From: Clostridium sp. C2-6-12
GTDB lineage: Bacteria > Bacillota > Clostridia > Clostridiales > Clostridiaceae
Assembly: GCF_009928485.1 (NCBI RefSeq)
Contig: NZ_JAABNP010000029.1
Coordinates: 1-64,000 of the forward strand
Direction of reading: 5' to 3'
DNA: 64,000 bases
In this document: positions 36,930-45,804 of the stretch, one piece after another
Numbering within the stretch: position 1 is the first letter of the stretch
How the letters are laid out: each line of letters starts with the position of its first letter
Translations under genes and position numbers: made by a program
The notes under the pieces: generated by a model
The model's database searches: none
What the model was told of the DNA's origin: nothing
The model's input: the letters and a program-made list of their open reading frames with translations, nothing else

Positions 36930-37017
36930 TATATTTATGTAAACGTATAGACTTTTTTATAATTTAATTTTTATACGTTTAAATTAATTAAATTCATAAA
37001 AAGTTGAATTTTTTGAT

Positions 37018-37150
37018 TAAGTAAAAGATAAAAGTTAAGAAATAAGAGTTGTAGATGAAATCCATTAAAGGAATTTCTACAAAATTTATTATTGAAAAGC
37101 CTATGGCTTTTCTTCCTCAACTATTCGCTTTTACCTTTCGCTTCCTACCT
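37018..37150. repeat. dispersed imperfect-hairpin element, copy B
   Basis: About 133 bases that match the reverse complement of 17924-18048, with ends GTAAAAGATAAAAGTTAAG and CGCTTTTACCTTTCGCTTCC forming imperfect terminal inverted repeats. It sits between the 3D-domain and nitroreductase genes and does not code for protein. Confidence 0.55.
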
Positions 37151-37240
37151 AATTCAAAACTTACAGCTTAATGAATGATATTTCTTAAAGTTCATATGTT
37201 ACGCTTAAAATTAAATTTTATAAAATTTAATTAAGTACTA

Positions 37241-37269
37241 TTGACTTTCTTTTTCAGTAAGAGTATTAT
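37241..37269 (+). promoter_or_regulatory. promoter of the nitroreductase gene
   Basis: TTGACT (37241-37246) and TATTAT (37264-37269) are separated by exactly 17 bases. An inverted repeat TTGACTT (37241-37247) and AAGTCAA (37271-37277) surrounds the promoter and may be an operator. Confidence 0.7.
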
Positions 37270-37323
37270 TAAGTCAACAAAATAAACGAATTAAAATAAA
37301 ACTAAATTATGAGGTGACAAATT

Positions 37324-38061
37324 ATGAATAATATTATAAAAACTATTAACAACCATAGATCAATAAGAGAATATTTAGACAAGGACATTCCAGATGAAAT
37401 TGTTGATGAAATTGTAAAAGCTGCCCAAGCTATGCCTAACTCAATTAATGGTCAACAAACAAGTGTTATAGTTGTGAGAGATAAGGAAAAGAAAGAAAAG
37501 CTTGCTGAGCTTGTAGGTAACCAGCCTTATGTTGCAAAAGCACCTGTATTTTTAGTCTTTGTAATGGACTTTTATAGAACATATCTTGCTGGTGAAAAAA
37601 CTGGCATGAAACAAGTAATACATGAGGATATTGAAGGTATTGAGGCTGGTTCTGTAGATGCTGGAATAGCTTTAGGAACTTCTATAATTGCTGCTGAATC
37701 ACTAGGACTTGGAATTGTCCCAATTGGAGGTATAAGAAAAAATCCTGAAGAAGTAATTGAACTTTTAGGATTACCTAAATATACATTCCCAATGGTTGGT
37801 CTAGTAGTTGGATATCCTGCTAATGAATCTCATACAAAACCAAGAGTTCCATTTGACAGCTTTAGACACAAAGAAAGTTATAACGCTAAAGCCGTTGAAG
37901 AATCTATAGATGTATATGACAATCAAATGAGTGAATATCTAAAAGATATCGGAAGATCTGAACAGGAAACAAATTGGAGTACTTTCACTTCGAGAGTTTA
38001 CCAATCAGTGTATTATCCAAAAGTAAAACCTGCAATGGATAAGCAAGGCTTTAAATCATAA
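37324..38061 (+). CDS. NADPH-dependent nitroreductase (NfsA/FRP family)
   Basis: 245 residues with the flavin reductase/nitroreductase fold. The FMN-binding N-terminus INNHRSIREYLDKDIPDEIV, the SINGQQTS loop, the AGIALGTSIIAAESLGLG helix and the C-terminal GGIRKNPEEVIELLGLP are all characteristic. The enzyme reduces nitroaromatics or quinones with two-electron steps and NAD(P)H. It stands alone behind its own promoter (37241-37269) and GAGGTGAC ribosome binding site. The physiological substrate is unknown. Confidence 0.92.
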   Translation: MNNIIKTINNHRSIREYLDKDIPDEIVDEIVKAAQAMPNSINGQQTSVIVVRDKEKKEKLAELVGNQPYVAKAPVFLVFVMDFYRTYLAGEKTGMKQVIHEDIEGIEAGSVDAGIALGTSIIAAESLGLGIVPIGGIRKNPEEVIELLGLPKYTFPMVGLVVGYPANESHTKPRVPFDSFRHKESYNAKAVEESIDVYDNQMSEYLKDIGRSEQETNWSTFTSRVYQSVYYPKVKPAMDKQGFKS

Positions 38062-38086
38062 TACTTGGCAAAGTCAAAAAAGTAAT

Positions 38087-38130
38087 AATTCCCAAGGTAG
38101 TATAGCAAAAAGCATACTACTTTGGGAATT
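38087..38130. terminator. bidirectional terminator after the nitroreductase and AhbB genes
   Basis: AATTCCCAAGGTAGTAT (38087-38103) pairs with ATACTACTTTGGGAATT (38114-38130) with one G-T mismatch, and T-rich sequence lies on both sides. Confidence 0.8.
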
Positions 38131-38137
38131 TATTATT

Positions 38138-38605
38138 TCACCTAAAATATTTCATACTAGTTTTTTTCAGTTCTTTTGTACTATACAAAACTTTATAGTC
38201 CTTAACTCTAATATTATCTGCAATGCTTTTAATGACTTTATCGCAGCTTTCTCTATCTTTTTCATGGATCATAGTATAAAGATTATAATTCCAAGCTGAA
38301 CAAGGCTTTCTCTCATAACAATGACTTACTTTATCTATTGATGCAATATACTTACCGACTTCATCTAAATTATTATCTTCAATTTTCCATACTACCATGG
38401 CATTAGCATTAAAGCCAGCCTTTCTATGATAAAGTATAGCTCCTATTCTTTTTAAGATTCCAGATTTATTATAGCTTTTTATTTTTCCTATAAGCTCATC
38501 TTCGCTCAAGCTAAATTCATCTGCAATTTCTTTATAGGGATTTTCTGTTATTGAAATATTCTCTTGAAGCCTTCCTATTATTTTTTTATCTAAGTTCTCA
38601 ATCAT
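38138..38605 (-). CDS. ahbB: siroheme decarboxylase subunit AhbB
   Basis: 155 residues of the Lrp/AsnC-like heme decarboxylase family: HTH-like N-terminus (LDKKIIGRLQENISI) and a ferredoxin-like domain with KVSHCYERKPCSAWNYNLYT, the region of the histidine and active-site residues that distinguishes AhbB from AhbA. With AhbA it is known to remove two carboxyl groups from siroheme to give 12,18-didecarboxysiroheme. Its start overlaps the stop of the ahbA gene by one base (TAATG). The family resembles regulators but is an enzyme; assignment rests on these motifs and on the neighbouring NirJ genes. Confidence 0.85.
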   Translation of the reverse strand: MIENLDKKIIGRLQENISITENPYKEIADEFSLSEDELIGKIKSYNKSGILKRIGAILYHRKAGFNANAMVVWKIEDNNLDEVGKYIASIDKVSHCYERKPCSAWNYNLYTMIHEKDRESCDKVIKSIADNIRVKDYKVLYSTKELKKTSMKYFR

Positions 38606-39066
38606 TACTTATCCTCTCCTTGAAAATTTAAAGCTACTTTAACCTTAAATAATTTTATTGATGGCAGACTTATTATGTCCTCTAAGTTAGTTTTATCCTT
38701 TATTTCTTGGATAACGCTACTTAGTCTTTCCTCAGAATAAGTAATTACAGTAAACCACATGTTATATTCATCTTCTCTTAAGTAATTATGCGTAACTTCG
38801 TCATATCCATTAATACACAAAGCTGTTTCTTCTATTTTATCTTCCGGGACCTTAGCTGCACAGAGAGTACTAGTATATCCAATTTTTCTTGAATTAAAAA
38901 TCCCTCCAATCCGCCTAATAAGTCCTTCTTTTTTTAAATTGTTTATTCTTCTCAAAACTTCCTTTTCTGTTATAAAGAGTTTTTCCCCTAGCAACTTAAA
39001 AGGTCTTTTATCTATTGGTATTTCATCTTGCATTAAATTGAGCAATTTTTCGTCTATTTTATCCAT
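38605..39066 (-). CDS. ahbA: siroheme decarboxylase subunit AhbA
   Basis: 153 residues, homologous in layout to AhbB. The N-terminal KLLNLMQDEIPIDKRPF and the segment GYDEVTHNYLREDEYNMWFT mark the AhbA type. AhbA and AhbB act together on siroheme in the cytosol. The genes overlap by one base, and the radical SAM genes lie upstream on the same strand, giving the order nirJ1, nirJ2, ahbA, ahbB. The spacing from the NirJ2 stop is 48 bases, which still fits one transcript. Confidence 0.85.
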   Translation of the reverse strand: MDKIDEKLLNLMQDEIPIDKRPFKLLGEKLFITEKEVLRRINNLKKEGLIRRIGGIFNSRKIGYTSTLCAAKVPEDKIEETALCINGYDEVTHNYLREDEYNMWFTVITYSEERLSSVIQEIKDKTNLEDIISLPSIKLFKVKVALNFQGEDK

Positions 39067-39114
39067 AAGATTCCCTCCCTGTACCCATTCATACCATTTG
39101 TTTAAGAAAACTAT

Positions 39115-40098
39115 TTAATTATTATAAATACATATTCTATCCGATGCCATATAATCCCCATCATTATAATATGCTGCCCTTGCTCTACAGCCTCCGCAAT
39201 TCTTTTTTGATTTACAGTCATTGCAAACTCCACTATATTCTTGAGTTCTTAAACGCTTAAAGAATTCACTGTTTTTCCATATTTCATTAAAAGGAGTTTC
39301 TTTAACATTTCCAGCTGCTTCCGTTAAATATGCGCAAGCTTGCACATCCCCTTTAGGACTAATAATACAATAGCTTGTTCCTGCAATACAGCCTCTTTTA
39401 AATCTGCTATCTATGCCTAACTTTTCAGCTATTCTAACAAATTGTGGTGCACAGGTTGGTTTGATTTCTATATCAACTTCTTTTTGCTTTTCCATTATTT
39501 TAGTTAGCAATTCTTCATATTCCTTTGGCTTTAATAACTCATCTTCTATATTTTTTCCTCTTCCTGTAGGCACAAGGAAAAAGATATGATGAGCTGCTGC
39601 TCCCATTGCAACTGAAAAATCAGTTAAGCCTATTATTTCTTCCTTATTCCAATCCATTACTGTTGTATGAACTTGAAATTTAATTCCTAAATCCCTACAG
39701 TTTTTCATAGCGTAAATTGTGTCTCTAAAAGCAGTTTCATGACCTCTAAAATCATTATGCTTTTTAAAGTCAAGGCTATCTAAGCTTATTCCAAGTGCAG
39801 AAATTCCAGCTTCTTTTAATTTTAATGCCATTTCCTTAGTAATAAGAGTTCCATTTGTTCCAAGTACAGGTCTTAAACCTGCTTTAGCAGCATAATTTAT
39901 TAATTCAAAAATATCTTCTCTCATTAAAGGCTCTCCGCCAGAGAAAATCATTATTTTAAAATTTGCTTCTGCAATTTGATCTATAAGTAATTTTGCTTGT
40001 ACTGTGGTTAATTCTCCTTCACTTTCTCTGCCTGAATCTCTATAGCAGTGGCTACACTTTAAGTTACATTTATTTGTAGTATTCCACGATATTATCAT
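39115..40098 (-). CDS. nirJ2: radical SAM protein NirJ2 (AhbC/AhbD-type heme enzyme)
   Basis: 327 residues. The radical SAM cluster motif CxxxCxxC reads NKCNLKCSHCYRDSGRE, and a C-terminal SPASM-like cysteine set contains GVCNDCKSKKNCGGCRARA. NirJ-type enzymes of heliobacteria and clostridia are known to act after AhbAB in the siroheme route, cutting side chains or oxidising propionates with SAM radicals. Which of the two local NirJ proteins corresponds to AhbC or AhbD cannot be fixed from sequence. The TTATTT at 39110 lies in the short gap before ahbA. Confidence 0.85.
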   Translation of the reverse strand: MIISWNTTNKCNLKCSHCYRDSGRESEGELTTVQAKLLIDQIAEANFKIMIFSGGEPLMREDIFELINYAAKAGLRPVLGTNGTLITKEMALKLKEAGISALGISLDSLDFKKHNDFRGHETAFRDTIYAMKNCRDLGIKFQVHTTVMDWNKEEIIGLTDFSVAMGAAAHHIFFLVPTGRGKNIEDELLKPKEYEELLTKIMEKQKEVDIEIKPTCAPQFVRIAEKLGIDSRFKRGCIAGTSYCIISPKGDVQACAYLTEAAGNVKETPFNEIWKNSEFFKRLRTQEYSGVCNDCKSKKNCGGCRARAAYYNDGDYMASDRICIYNN

Positions 40099-40141
40099 TT
40101 ATTTCACTCCCCCATCATATGTACTAAGCTGGATAGTTATT

Positions 40142-41308
40142 TTAAAGATTAAATATTTCCTCATCCTTAAGATAACAAGCTGGATCTTCTTCCCAAAAGT
40201 CACTATATACGGCTTCTGCCCTTGTTCTAAAATTCCCATTACAAACGCTTAACCAGCTGCATTTAGCACATCTTCCCTTTAGAAGTTCCTTTCTATTTCT
40301 AAGACCATTTAATATTTCGTGTTCTGAATTTCTCCATATGTCTCCAAATTTTTGTTCTTTCACATTTCCAAAAGTGTATTGCCATGTGAATTGATCTGGA
40401 TGAACATTCCCATAAAAATCCACATTACCAAAAGCCATACCAGATCTATTTCCACCATTAGTTTTTAGAAGATTTAATACCTTTTCAGCTTTGTCTTCAT
40501 ATTTTTCTAAAGCTTTAAGATAAGTGTAAACAGCATCTGCATGATTATCTACTGTTAGTATCTCAACTGCTGGTCCAAATTCTATAGCCTTTCTTATTAT
40601 TAAGTCCATGACCTCTCTTGTTTCTTCCTTTGAAATATCCTCTTCCATCATTTTGCTACCTCTGCCAGAGTATACTAAATGGTAAAAACAAACTCTAGGA
40701 ATTTTTTCTTCTTTTATTAAATTAAACACATCTTCTAAATCTTTATAATTATTTTTATTTATAGTAAATCTAAGTCCAACTTTTTGATCAACCTCAATAC
40801 AATTTCGAATTCCTCTTAAAGAACTATCAAAGGCACCTTGAACTCCTCTAAATCTATCATGATTACTTCCTATTCCATCAATACTTACTCCAACATACCC
40901 CAATTCAATCTTCTTTAAGGCTTTACACATATCTTTATCTAAAAGAGTTCCATTTGTTGAAATTGTGCTCCTTATTTTTCTTTGATTAGCATGCTCTAAT
41001 ATATCCAAAATATCTTCTCTCATAAGTGGTTCTCCACCGGAAAATAGTAAGGCTGGCACATTAAATTCCTTTAAATCATCAATGAATTGTTTTGCTTCCT
41101 CTAAAGAAAGTTCTCCCTCATGCTTTTTATTGTCTGCACTTGCATAACAATGTTTGCATTTTAAATTGCAGGTTTTTGTACAGTTCCAAGCCACAACTGG
41201 CCCTCGTCCAGGACTAACTCCATATTTTTCTGTTGAAGCTCCTTCCACGTATCTTAAGTTATCGCCATAATTTTTAGAATCACATAATAATTTAGTTATA
41301 CTTATCAT
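40142..41308 (-). CDS. nirJ1: radical SAM protein NirJ1 (AhbC-like)
   Basis: 388 residues from ATG 41308, which has GAGAGG upstream; a longer frame to 41353 lacks one. The motif is NCTKTCNLKCKHCYASADNK, followed by the radical SAM barrel and a C-terminal domain with GRCAKCSWLSVCNGNFRTRAEA. The N-terminal block ISITKLLCDSKNYGDNLRY is typical of NirJ1. It is the promoter-proximal gene of the nirJ1-nirJ2-ahbA-ahbB operon. Other heme genes (hemA-D, siroheme synthase) are not in this window, so their products must come from elsewhere. Confidence 0.87.
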   Translation of the reverse strand: MISITKLLCDSKNYGDNLRYVEGASTEKYGVSPGRGPVVAWNCTKTCNLKCKHCYASADNKKHEGELSLEEAKQFIDDLKEFNVPALLFSGGEPLMREDILDILEHANQRKIRSTISTNGTLLDKDMCKALKKIELGYVGVSIDGIGSNHDRFRGVQGAFDSSLRGIRNCIEVDQKVGLRFTINKNNYKDLEDVFNLIKEEKIPRVCFYHLVYSGRGSKMMEEDISKEETREVMDLIIRKAIEFGPAVEILTVDNHADAVYTYLKALEKYEDKAEKVLNLLKTNGGNRSGMAFGNVDFYGNVHPDQFTWQYTFGNVKEQKFGDIWRNSEHEILNGLRNRKELLKGRCAKCSWLSVCNGNFRTRAEAVYSDFWEEDPACYLKDEEIFNL

Positions 41309-41488
41309 TTTACCAATACCTCTCATGTATATTTCACTTGCTGTATTCACCAATTTTTTACTTTATATGTTAAGAATAAATTACCACATACACTTAATTA
41401 TGTAAACCTTATTTGCTTATATTTTGTATTCATTTACATTACTAATTTTTATGCCCTATAATATAATACGTTCTTGTTTTAAATAAAA

Positions 41489-41521
41489 ATACACGCTACT
41501 TATTTTCTAAATAGCGTGTAT
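41489..41521 (-). terminator. terminator of the idi gene
   Basis: ATACACGCTA (41489-41498) pairs with TAGCGTGTAT (41512-41521), followed by TTTTATTT on the minus strand. Confidence 0.85.
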
Positions 41522-41541
41522 CATTCTAATATAACTCAGCA

Positions 41542-42072
41542 TTATGAATTAATAAAATCCAATATATCCTTAGTTTCTATTTTATTCATTAAGGTTTTAA
41601 ACCAATAAGTATATATGTCTGGATTAACCTTAATATCCTCCTTAATATAATCAACATCAACCCACTTGAAATCATCAACTTCCTCTTTATTGGGAATTAC
41701 TTCTCCATCATATTTTCCAATAAATACATGATCATATTCATTTTCAAAAAGATTAATTTCAAATTCTACTTTATAAATAAAGCTGAACATTTCTTTAAGG
41801 TTACAAGTAAAGCCCATTTCTTCTTTTATCCTTCTATAAACTGCCGTATATAAGTCCTCACCAAATTGAGGATGACTGCAGCAAGTATTAGTCCATAATC
41901 CAGGGGAATGATATTTTTGCACACTTCTTTTTTGTAATAGTAATTGATTATCAGAGTTCAATACTAATATAGAAAAAGCTCTATGCAATATCCCTTTATA
42001 GTGAGCTTCCATTTTTTCAATAGAACCTATTTCCTTATCAAACTCATCAACAGCTATTATATATTCTGCCAT
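41542..42072 (-). CDS. idi: isopentenyl-diphosphate delta-isomerase, type 1
   Basis: 176 residues of the Nudix-related type 1 IPP isomerase family. The catalytic Cys lies in LWTNTCCSHPQFGED, and the Nudix-like helix is YRRIKEEMGFTC with a later Glu in NEYDHVFIGKY. The enzyme interconverts isopentenyl and dimethylallyl diphosphate in the cytosol. Clostridia generally use the MEP pathway, which makes both products, so this gene is accessory. Monocistronic with its own terminator. The start has AGGTGAAAAT upstream. Confidence 0.92.
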   Translation of the reverse strand: MAEYIIAVDEFDKEIGSIEKMEAHYKGILHRAFSILVLNSDNQLLLQKRSVQKYHSPGLWTNTCCSHPQFGEDLYTAVYRRIKEEMGFTCNLKEMFSFIYKVEFEINLFENEYDHVFIGKYDGEVIPNKEEVDDFKWVDVDYIKEDIKVNPDIYTYWFKTLMNKIETKDILDFINS

Positions 42073-42164
42073 AAAATTTTCACCTCAATTTATATTATTA
42101 CTTCTAAAGTGTAAAGTATAAAATCTATTTTAACAATGCTTAAATACAATTTAATAATATATTG

Positions 42165-43091
42165 TTAAATATCATTGCTTATAGCCCTACCTTCAATCTT
42201 CTCTTTATTTTTCCAAAGCCATATTAGCATTTCCGCTGCCCCATCAGCACAAACCTTGTTATTTTCATTAGTAAAGTATGCTACAAAAAGCATTTCAATA
42301 GCCATCATAATAACTGGCATAGCTTTTTTCTCTTCCATAGTTAATGGTATCTTTTCATTATAACCTTCTACAATATTTTTTACTATCTCAAACCATTTTG
42401 CTGTTTTATTATCATCATTAATATTATCAATAAGAAGCCCTAATGCCATATAACACAAGTCAAAAATGCGCACATCAATTTGACTCAAATCAAAATCAAT
42501 ATATCCTGTTAAAACCTTATTATAAAATAACATATTGTTTAAATGAATGTCTCTATGGATTAATTGTCTTGGGAGTTTATAATAAATAGCTTCTAATTGC
42601 AAAATACATTCATTAATAATATCTTTAGGAATTAGATTTACTTCTTTCTCTCTTATAGTACTTAATACCCAGCCAGTTATTTCATCATAAAAATTATTGT
42701 CCCTACAAGGCAATATATCTTGGCATTTCTCAAATCCAATATGCAGTTTGCCAATTACTTGTCCTATTAATAATGACAATACTTTATAATCTTCTCCATA
42801 AATATTATTAATATGTTCTCCCTTAATTTTTTTGCTTAAAAAGTAATAAGAATTATCTCGTGTTATATATTCTGCTCCATCAAGAGTTTTTATTATTGAA
42901 GCTACTGGTATATCCTGAGCTGCTAACACTTTCATCAACGATAAATTACTGTTTAAGGATGCAAAATTAGTTCCTGTTTTTAAAACATACCTGCCCCCTA
43001 TATCCCATGCAGAACCATAAATTTGTTTGACTGATTCATTTGAAATTCCCCAATTAGCTAAGATTTTATTTTCTTCAATAAATGCTTTCAT
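42165..43091 (-). CDS. APH-type phosphotransferase
   Basis: 308 residues with the aminoglycoside phosphotransferase/CotS-like kinase fold. The N-lobe has SAWDIGGRYVLKTG; the catalytic loop is LIHRDIHLNNMLF (HRD with the following Asn) and the metal site is TGYIDFDLSQID. Substrates of this family range from aminoglycosides to homoserine, choline or spore coat proteins; nothing in the sequence picks one. It stands alone between idi and a divergent PTS gene. Confidence 0.85.
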   Translation of the reverse strand: MKAFIEENKILANWGISNESVKQIYGSAWDIGGRYVLKTGTNFASLNSNLSLMKVLAAQDIPVASIIKTLDGAEYITRDNSYYFLSKKIKGEHINNIYGEDYKVLSLLIGQVIGKLHIGFEKCQDILPCRDNNFYDEITGWVLSTIREKEVNLIPKDIINECILQLEAIYYKLPRQLIHRDIHLNNMLFYNKVLTGYIDFDLSQIDVRIFDLCYMALGLLIDNINDDNKTAKWFEIVKNIVEGYNEKIPLTMEEKKAMPVIMMAIEMLFVAYFTNENNKVCADGAAEMLIWLWKNKEKIEGRAISNDI

Positions 43092-43327
43092 ATACTATTT
43101 CCTACTTTCTATTCATCTCATCATATATAAGTTGTAATTAAGTTCATAAATTTTGAATTTACAATTGTCAATTATTAAAATAGCATATATACATATAAGG
43201 CTAAAGATAATTAATTTAACAGCATAAATTTTTATACTAAATTATCCACTATTGTATGAATATATTAATTTTGATATGATTTATTCATAAAAAGATATTA
43301 TTTTATATAAAACGGAGGTACCTAATA

Positions 43328-43726
43328 ATGATAAAAATACTCTTATGCTGTGGCGGTGGTTTTTCTTCAAGCGCCTTAGCCAGCAAGGCAGAAAAGGAAA
43401 TAAAAGAAAATAATATGGAAAATGATTTTCACATTGAATTTTCCCCCTTTATATTAGCATTAAAGAAAAGTTCAGAATTTGATATAATAGTCTGTTGTCC
43501 TCATTTAATTCCTGATGTAAATAAACTTCTAAAAAAATCAACTCCTAATATACCTATCTATATTCTTCCACCAAGAATGTATGGATTACTTAGTATAAAA
43601 GAATTAGCCTTAGATGTGACAGATATTATTAACTTATATAATAAAAATAAAGTAAATCCAGTTCATTTTCCTGGCGAAGAAAACACTATGTTAATTACAA
43701 GAAATGTAGCTTATAGAAACAGATAA
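43328..43726 (+). CDS. orphan PTS lactose/cellobiose-type IIB domain protein
   Basis: 132 residues. The phosphocysteine loop ILLCCGGGFSSSALA (Cys7/Cys8) starts the protein and the second half has DIIVCCPHLIPDVNKLLKK. Such IIB proteins pass phosphate from IIA to a sugar in the IIC channel. No IIA or IIC gene is adjacent, and the C-terminus (HFPGEENTMLITRNV) is a short non-family extension. It may be regulatory or supply a distant transporter. AACGGAGG precedes the ATG. Confidence 0.8.
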   Translation: MIKILLCCGGGFSSSALASKAEKEIKENNMENDFHIEFSPFILALKKSSEFDIIVCCPHLIPDVNKLLKKSTPNIPIYILPPRMYGLLSIKELALDVTDIINLYNKNKVNPVHFPGEENTMLITRNVAYRNR

Positions 43727-43809
43727 ATTTATTTGCGGATATTTTATATTATGATATAATTGTATATCTAATTTATGATAATAATAACAGATTAAAAGGA
43801 GTAACTATT

Positions 43810-45048
43810 ATGACAAATTCTTCAATGTCTATATCTACATTTTTTAAAAATAGATTTGTCCAAGTAATTATGGCCTCATCTATTTTTCTGCAGATAGGAA
43901 TATGGGTTCGAAACTTTGCAATATTGTTATTTGTAATGGATAAGACAAATAATGATCCAGTTGCAGTTTCTTTAATTTCAGTAGCTGAATTTGCGCCTAT
44001 ATTTATATTTTCATTTATAGGTGGAACCTTTGCAGATAGATGGCGTCCTAAGCGCACTATGGTTTGGTGTGATCTATTAAGTGCCATTTCAGTTTTTGCA
44101 GTTTTGCTTACAATTATTTTAGGAATTTGGCAGGCTGTATTTTTTGTAACCTTTATTTCCGCAATTTTATCTCAATTTTCTCAACCTTCTGCAATGAAGT
44201 TATTTAAATACCATGTACCTGAAGAATTTATGCAAACAGGAATGGCTATTTTCCAAACTCTCATGTCTATTTTTATGATTATCGGACCAATGCTTGGGAC
44301 AATTGTTTTTCAAAAATTTGGAATAGATGTGTCTATTGCTATTATGGGAGTAGCTTTTCTTTTATCAGCTTCAGTTTTAACTTTATTACCTTCTGATAAA
44401 AAAATCGAGCAAAAAGAAATGGCTTCTAATTTCGTGGAAGAGTTAAAGGAAGGTTTTGCTTATGTTTGGGAAAAAAGAGCTCTTACTATATTAGGCTCTG
44501 TCTTTGCAGTATCTGGTCTTGCTGTTGGAATTATACAACCACTTGGAGTTTTCTTAATTGTAGAAAGATTAGGATTGCCTAAAGAAAACCTCCAAATATT
44601 ACTCATGGTAAATGGAGCAGCAATGTTTATTGGGGGCGGCCTTATTATGACCGTATCAAAAAAGATAATGCCTCAAAAGCTTCTAGCCATAGGACTTATA
44701 GTAAATTCAATTTCTATGGTTGGAATGGGACTATCTTCAAATTGGCTAGTTACACTATTATTTCAATTTCTTAACGGCTTTTTTATGCCTTGTATTCAAA
44801 TCGGTATAAATACATTGATTCTAAAGCTTACAAAATCAGAATTTGTAGGAAGAGTAAACGGAGTTCTAAATCCTATGTTTATGGGCTTTATGGTAATCAC
44901 AATGTCCCTTACTGGATGGCTTAAAAGTCAATTTTCTCTATCAATTCTTTACATTGGAGCAAGTGTACTGTTTATGTTAGGTGCCATATTAACTTCCTTA
45001 ATATTTAACGTTTCATCTGAAAATCAAGTAGATTCAGTACAAGAATAA
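43810..45048 (+). CDS. MFS transporter (drug exporter type)
   Basis: 412 residues with twelve predicted transmembrane helices. The MFS signature lies in GGTFADRWRPKRTM between helices 2 and 3, and the second half repeats the fold. The family resembles MFS_3/EntS-type exporters, which move drugs or siderophores outward with proton exchange. Monocistronic, with AAAAGGAG before the ATG and a terminator after the stop. A HxlR regulator lies convergently on the other strand. Confidence 0.9.
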   Translation: MTNSSMSISTFFKNRFVQVIMASSIFLQIGIWVRNFAILLFVMDKTNNDPVAVSLISVAEFAPIFIFSFIGGTFADRWRPKRTMVWCDLLSAISVFAVLLTIILGIWQAVFFVTFISAILSQFSQPSAMKLFKYHVPEEFMQTGMAIFQTLMSIFMIIGPMLGTIVFQKFGIDVSIAIMGVAFLLSASVLTLLPSDKKIEQKEMASNFVEELKEGFAYVWEKRALTILGSVFAVSGLAVGIIQPLGVFLIVERLGLPKENLQILLMVNGAAMFIGGGLIMTVSKKIMPQKLLAIGLIVNSISMVGMGLSSNWLVTLLFQFLNGFFMPCIQIGINTLILKLTKSEFVGRVNGVLNPMFMGFMVITMSLTGWLKSQFSLSILYIGASVLFMLGAILTSLIFNVSSENQVDSVQE

Positions 45049-45054
45049 AAAGTT

Positions 45055-45086
45055 AAAACCACTCGTGGGGATACGAGTGGTTTTTT
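45055..45086 (+). terminator. terminator of the MFS gene
   Basis: AAAACCACTCGT (45055-45066) pairs with ACGAGTGGTTTT (45073-45084) and TTTTTT follows at once. Confidence 0.92.
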
Positions 45087-45290
45087 GTGGTATAAATATT
45101 AAAATTTTAGAAGTATACCTCAATCACCTATTTAATGGATGTATTGTAATTGGTTATGGGTTTAGGTAATTGGGTTATTACTATTACTCAATATACTATT
45201 CGTTAATGAATCATATTTTCTGACACAAAATATAAATTTTTCTCTTCTACATGTAGCTCTAACATCTAATAACTATACTTGCATATAATT

Positions 45291-45659
45291 TTATTTTGAT
45301 TTATCAAGTTTTATTTGTTCTTCCCCCCATTTAGACAATTCGCTCAATGCAGGAAGTAGTGCTTTACCTCGTTCTGTCAGAGCATATTCTACTTTAGGAG
45401 GAATCGTTTCATATTGGATTCTAACAATAAGATTATGTTCTTCTAAGTCTTTTAAAGATTTTGTAAGCATCATATTAGTAATACCTTTAACTTTTCGTTT
45501 TAATTCATTATATCTAGTGAACTCATTATCAAATAAATACCACATAATAGGAAGCTTCCACTTTTGTCCTATAATCTCTAATGCATATATAAGAGGACAT
45601 TTAATATCATATATATTATCACTATGAACTTCTACATTGCAATCTGTATCCTTATTCAT
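45291..45659 (-). CDS. HxlR-family transcriptional regulator
   Basis: 122 residues of the HxlR winged-helix family, with the N-terminal CPLIYALEIIGQKWKLPIMW segment that includes the redox-relevant Cys position and the wing helix ITNMMLTKSLKDLEEHNLIV. HxlR/YodB-type proteins sense quinones, aldehydes or electrophiles and repress detoxification genes. The flavin reductase gene diverges from it, and the shared gap contains an inverted repeat at 45683-45703, so it probably represses both. Confidence 0.92.
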   Translation of the reverse strand: MNKDTDCNVEVHSDNIYDIKCPLIYALEIIGQKWKLPIMWYLFDNEFTRYNELKRKVKGITNMMLTKSLKDLEEHNLIVRIQYETIPPKVEYALTERGKALLPALSELSKWGEEQIKLDKSK

Positions 45660-45682
45660 AATTACAACTCCTTTAAATTACA

Positions 45683-45703
45683 TTAGTATACTTTTTATAC
45701 TAA
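45683..45703. promoter_or_regulatory. candidate HxlR operator
   Basis: TTAGTATA-CTTTT-TATACTAA is a perfect inverted repeat with eight-base arms, in the gap between the divergent HxlR and reductase genes. The spacing and arm sequence resemble YodB/HypR-type sites. A weaker CATACTTGTAT lies near 45718. Confidence 0.65.
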
Positions 45704-45804
45704 CACAGAAAAAACTGCATACTTGTATCTTTATGACCTTATGCTATATTAATTATAGCAGAAAAATTAAAAATAAAACATTATAAAGAAAGAGGAGCTC
45801 TACT

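Noticed and set aside
38138-39066. AhbA and AhbB as Lrp/AsnC-type transcription regulators
   Set aside because: The motifs THNYLRE..YNMWFT and SHCYERKP with adjacent NirJ genes mark them as siroheme decarboxylase subunits.
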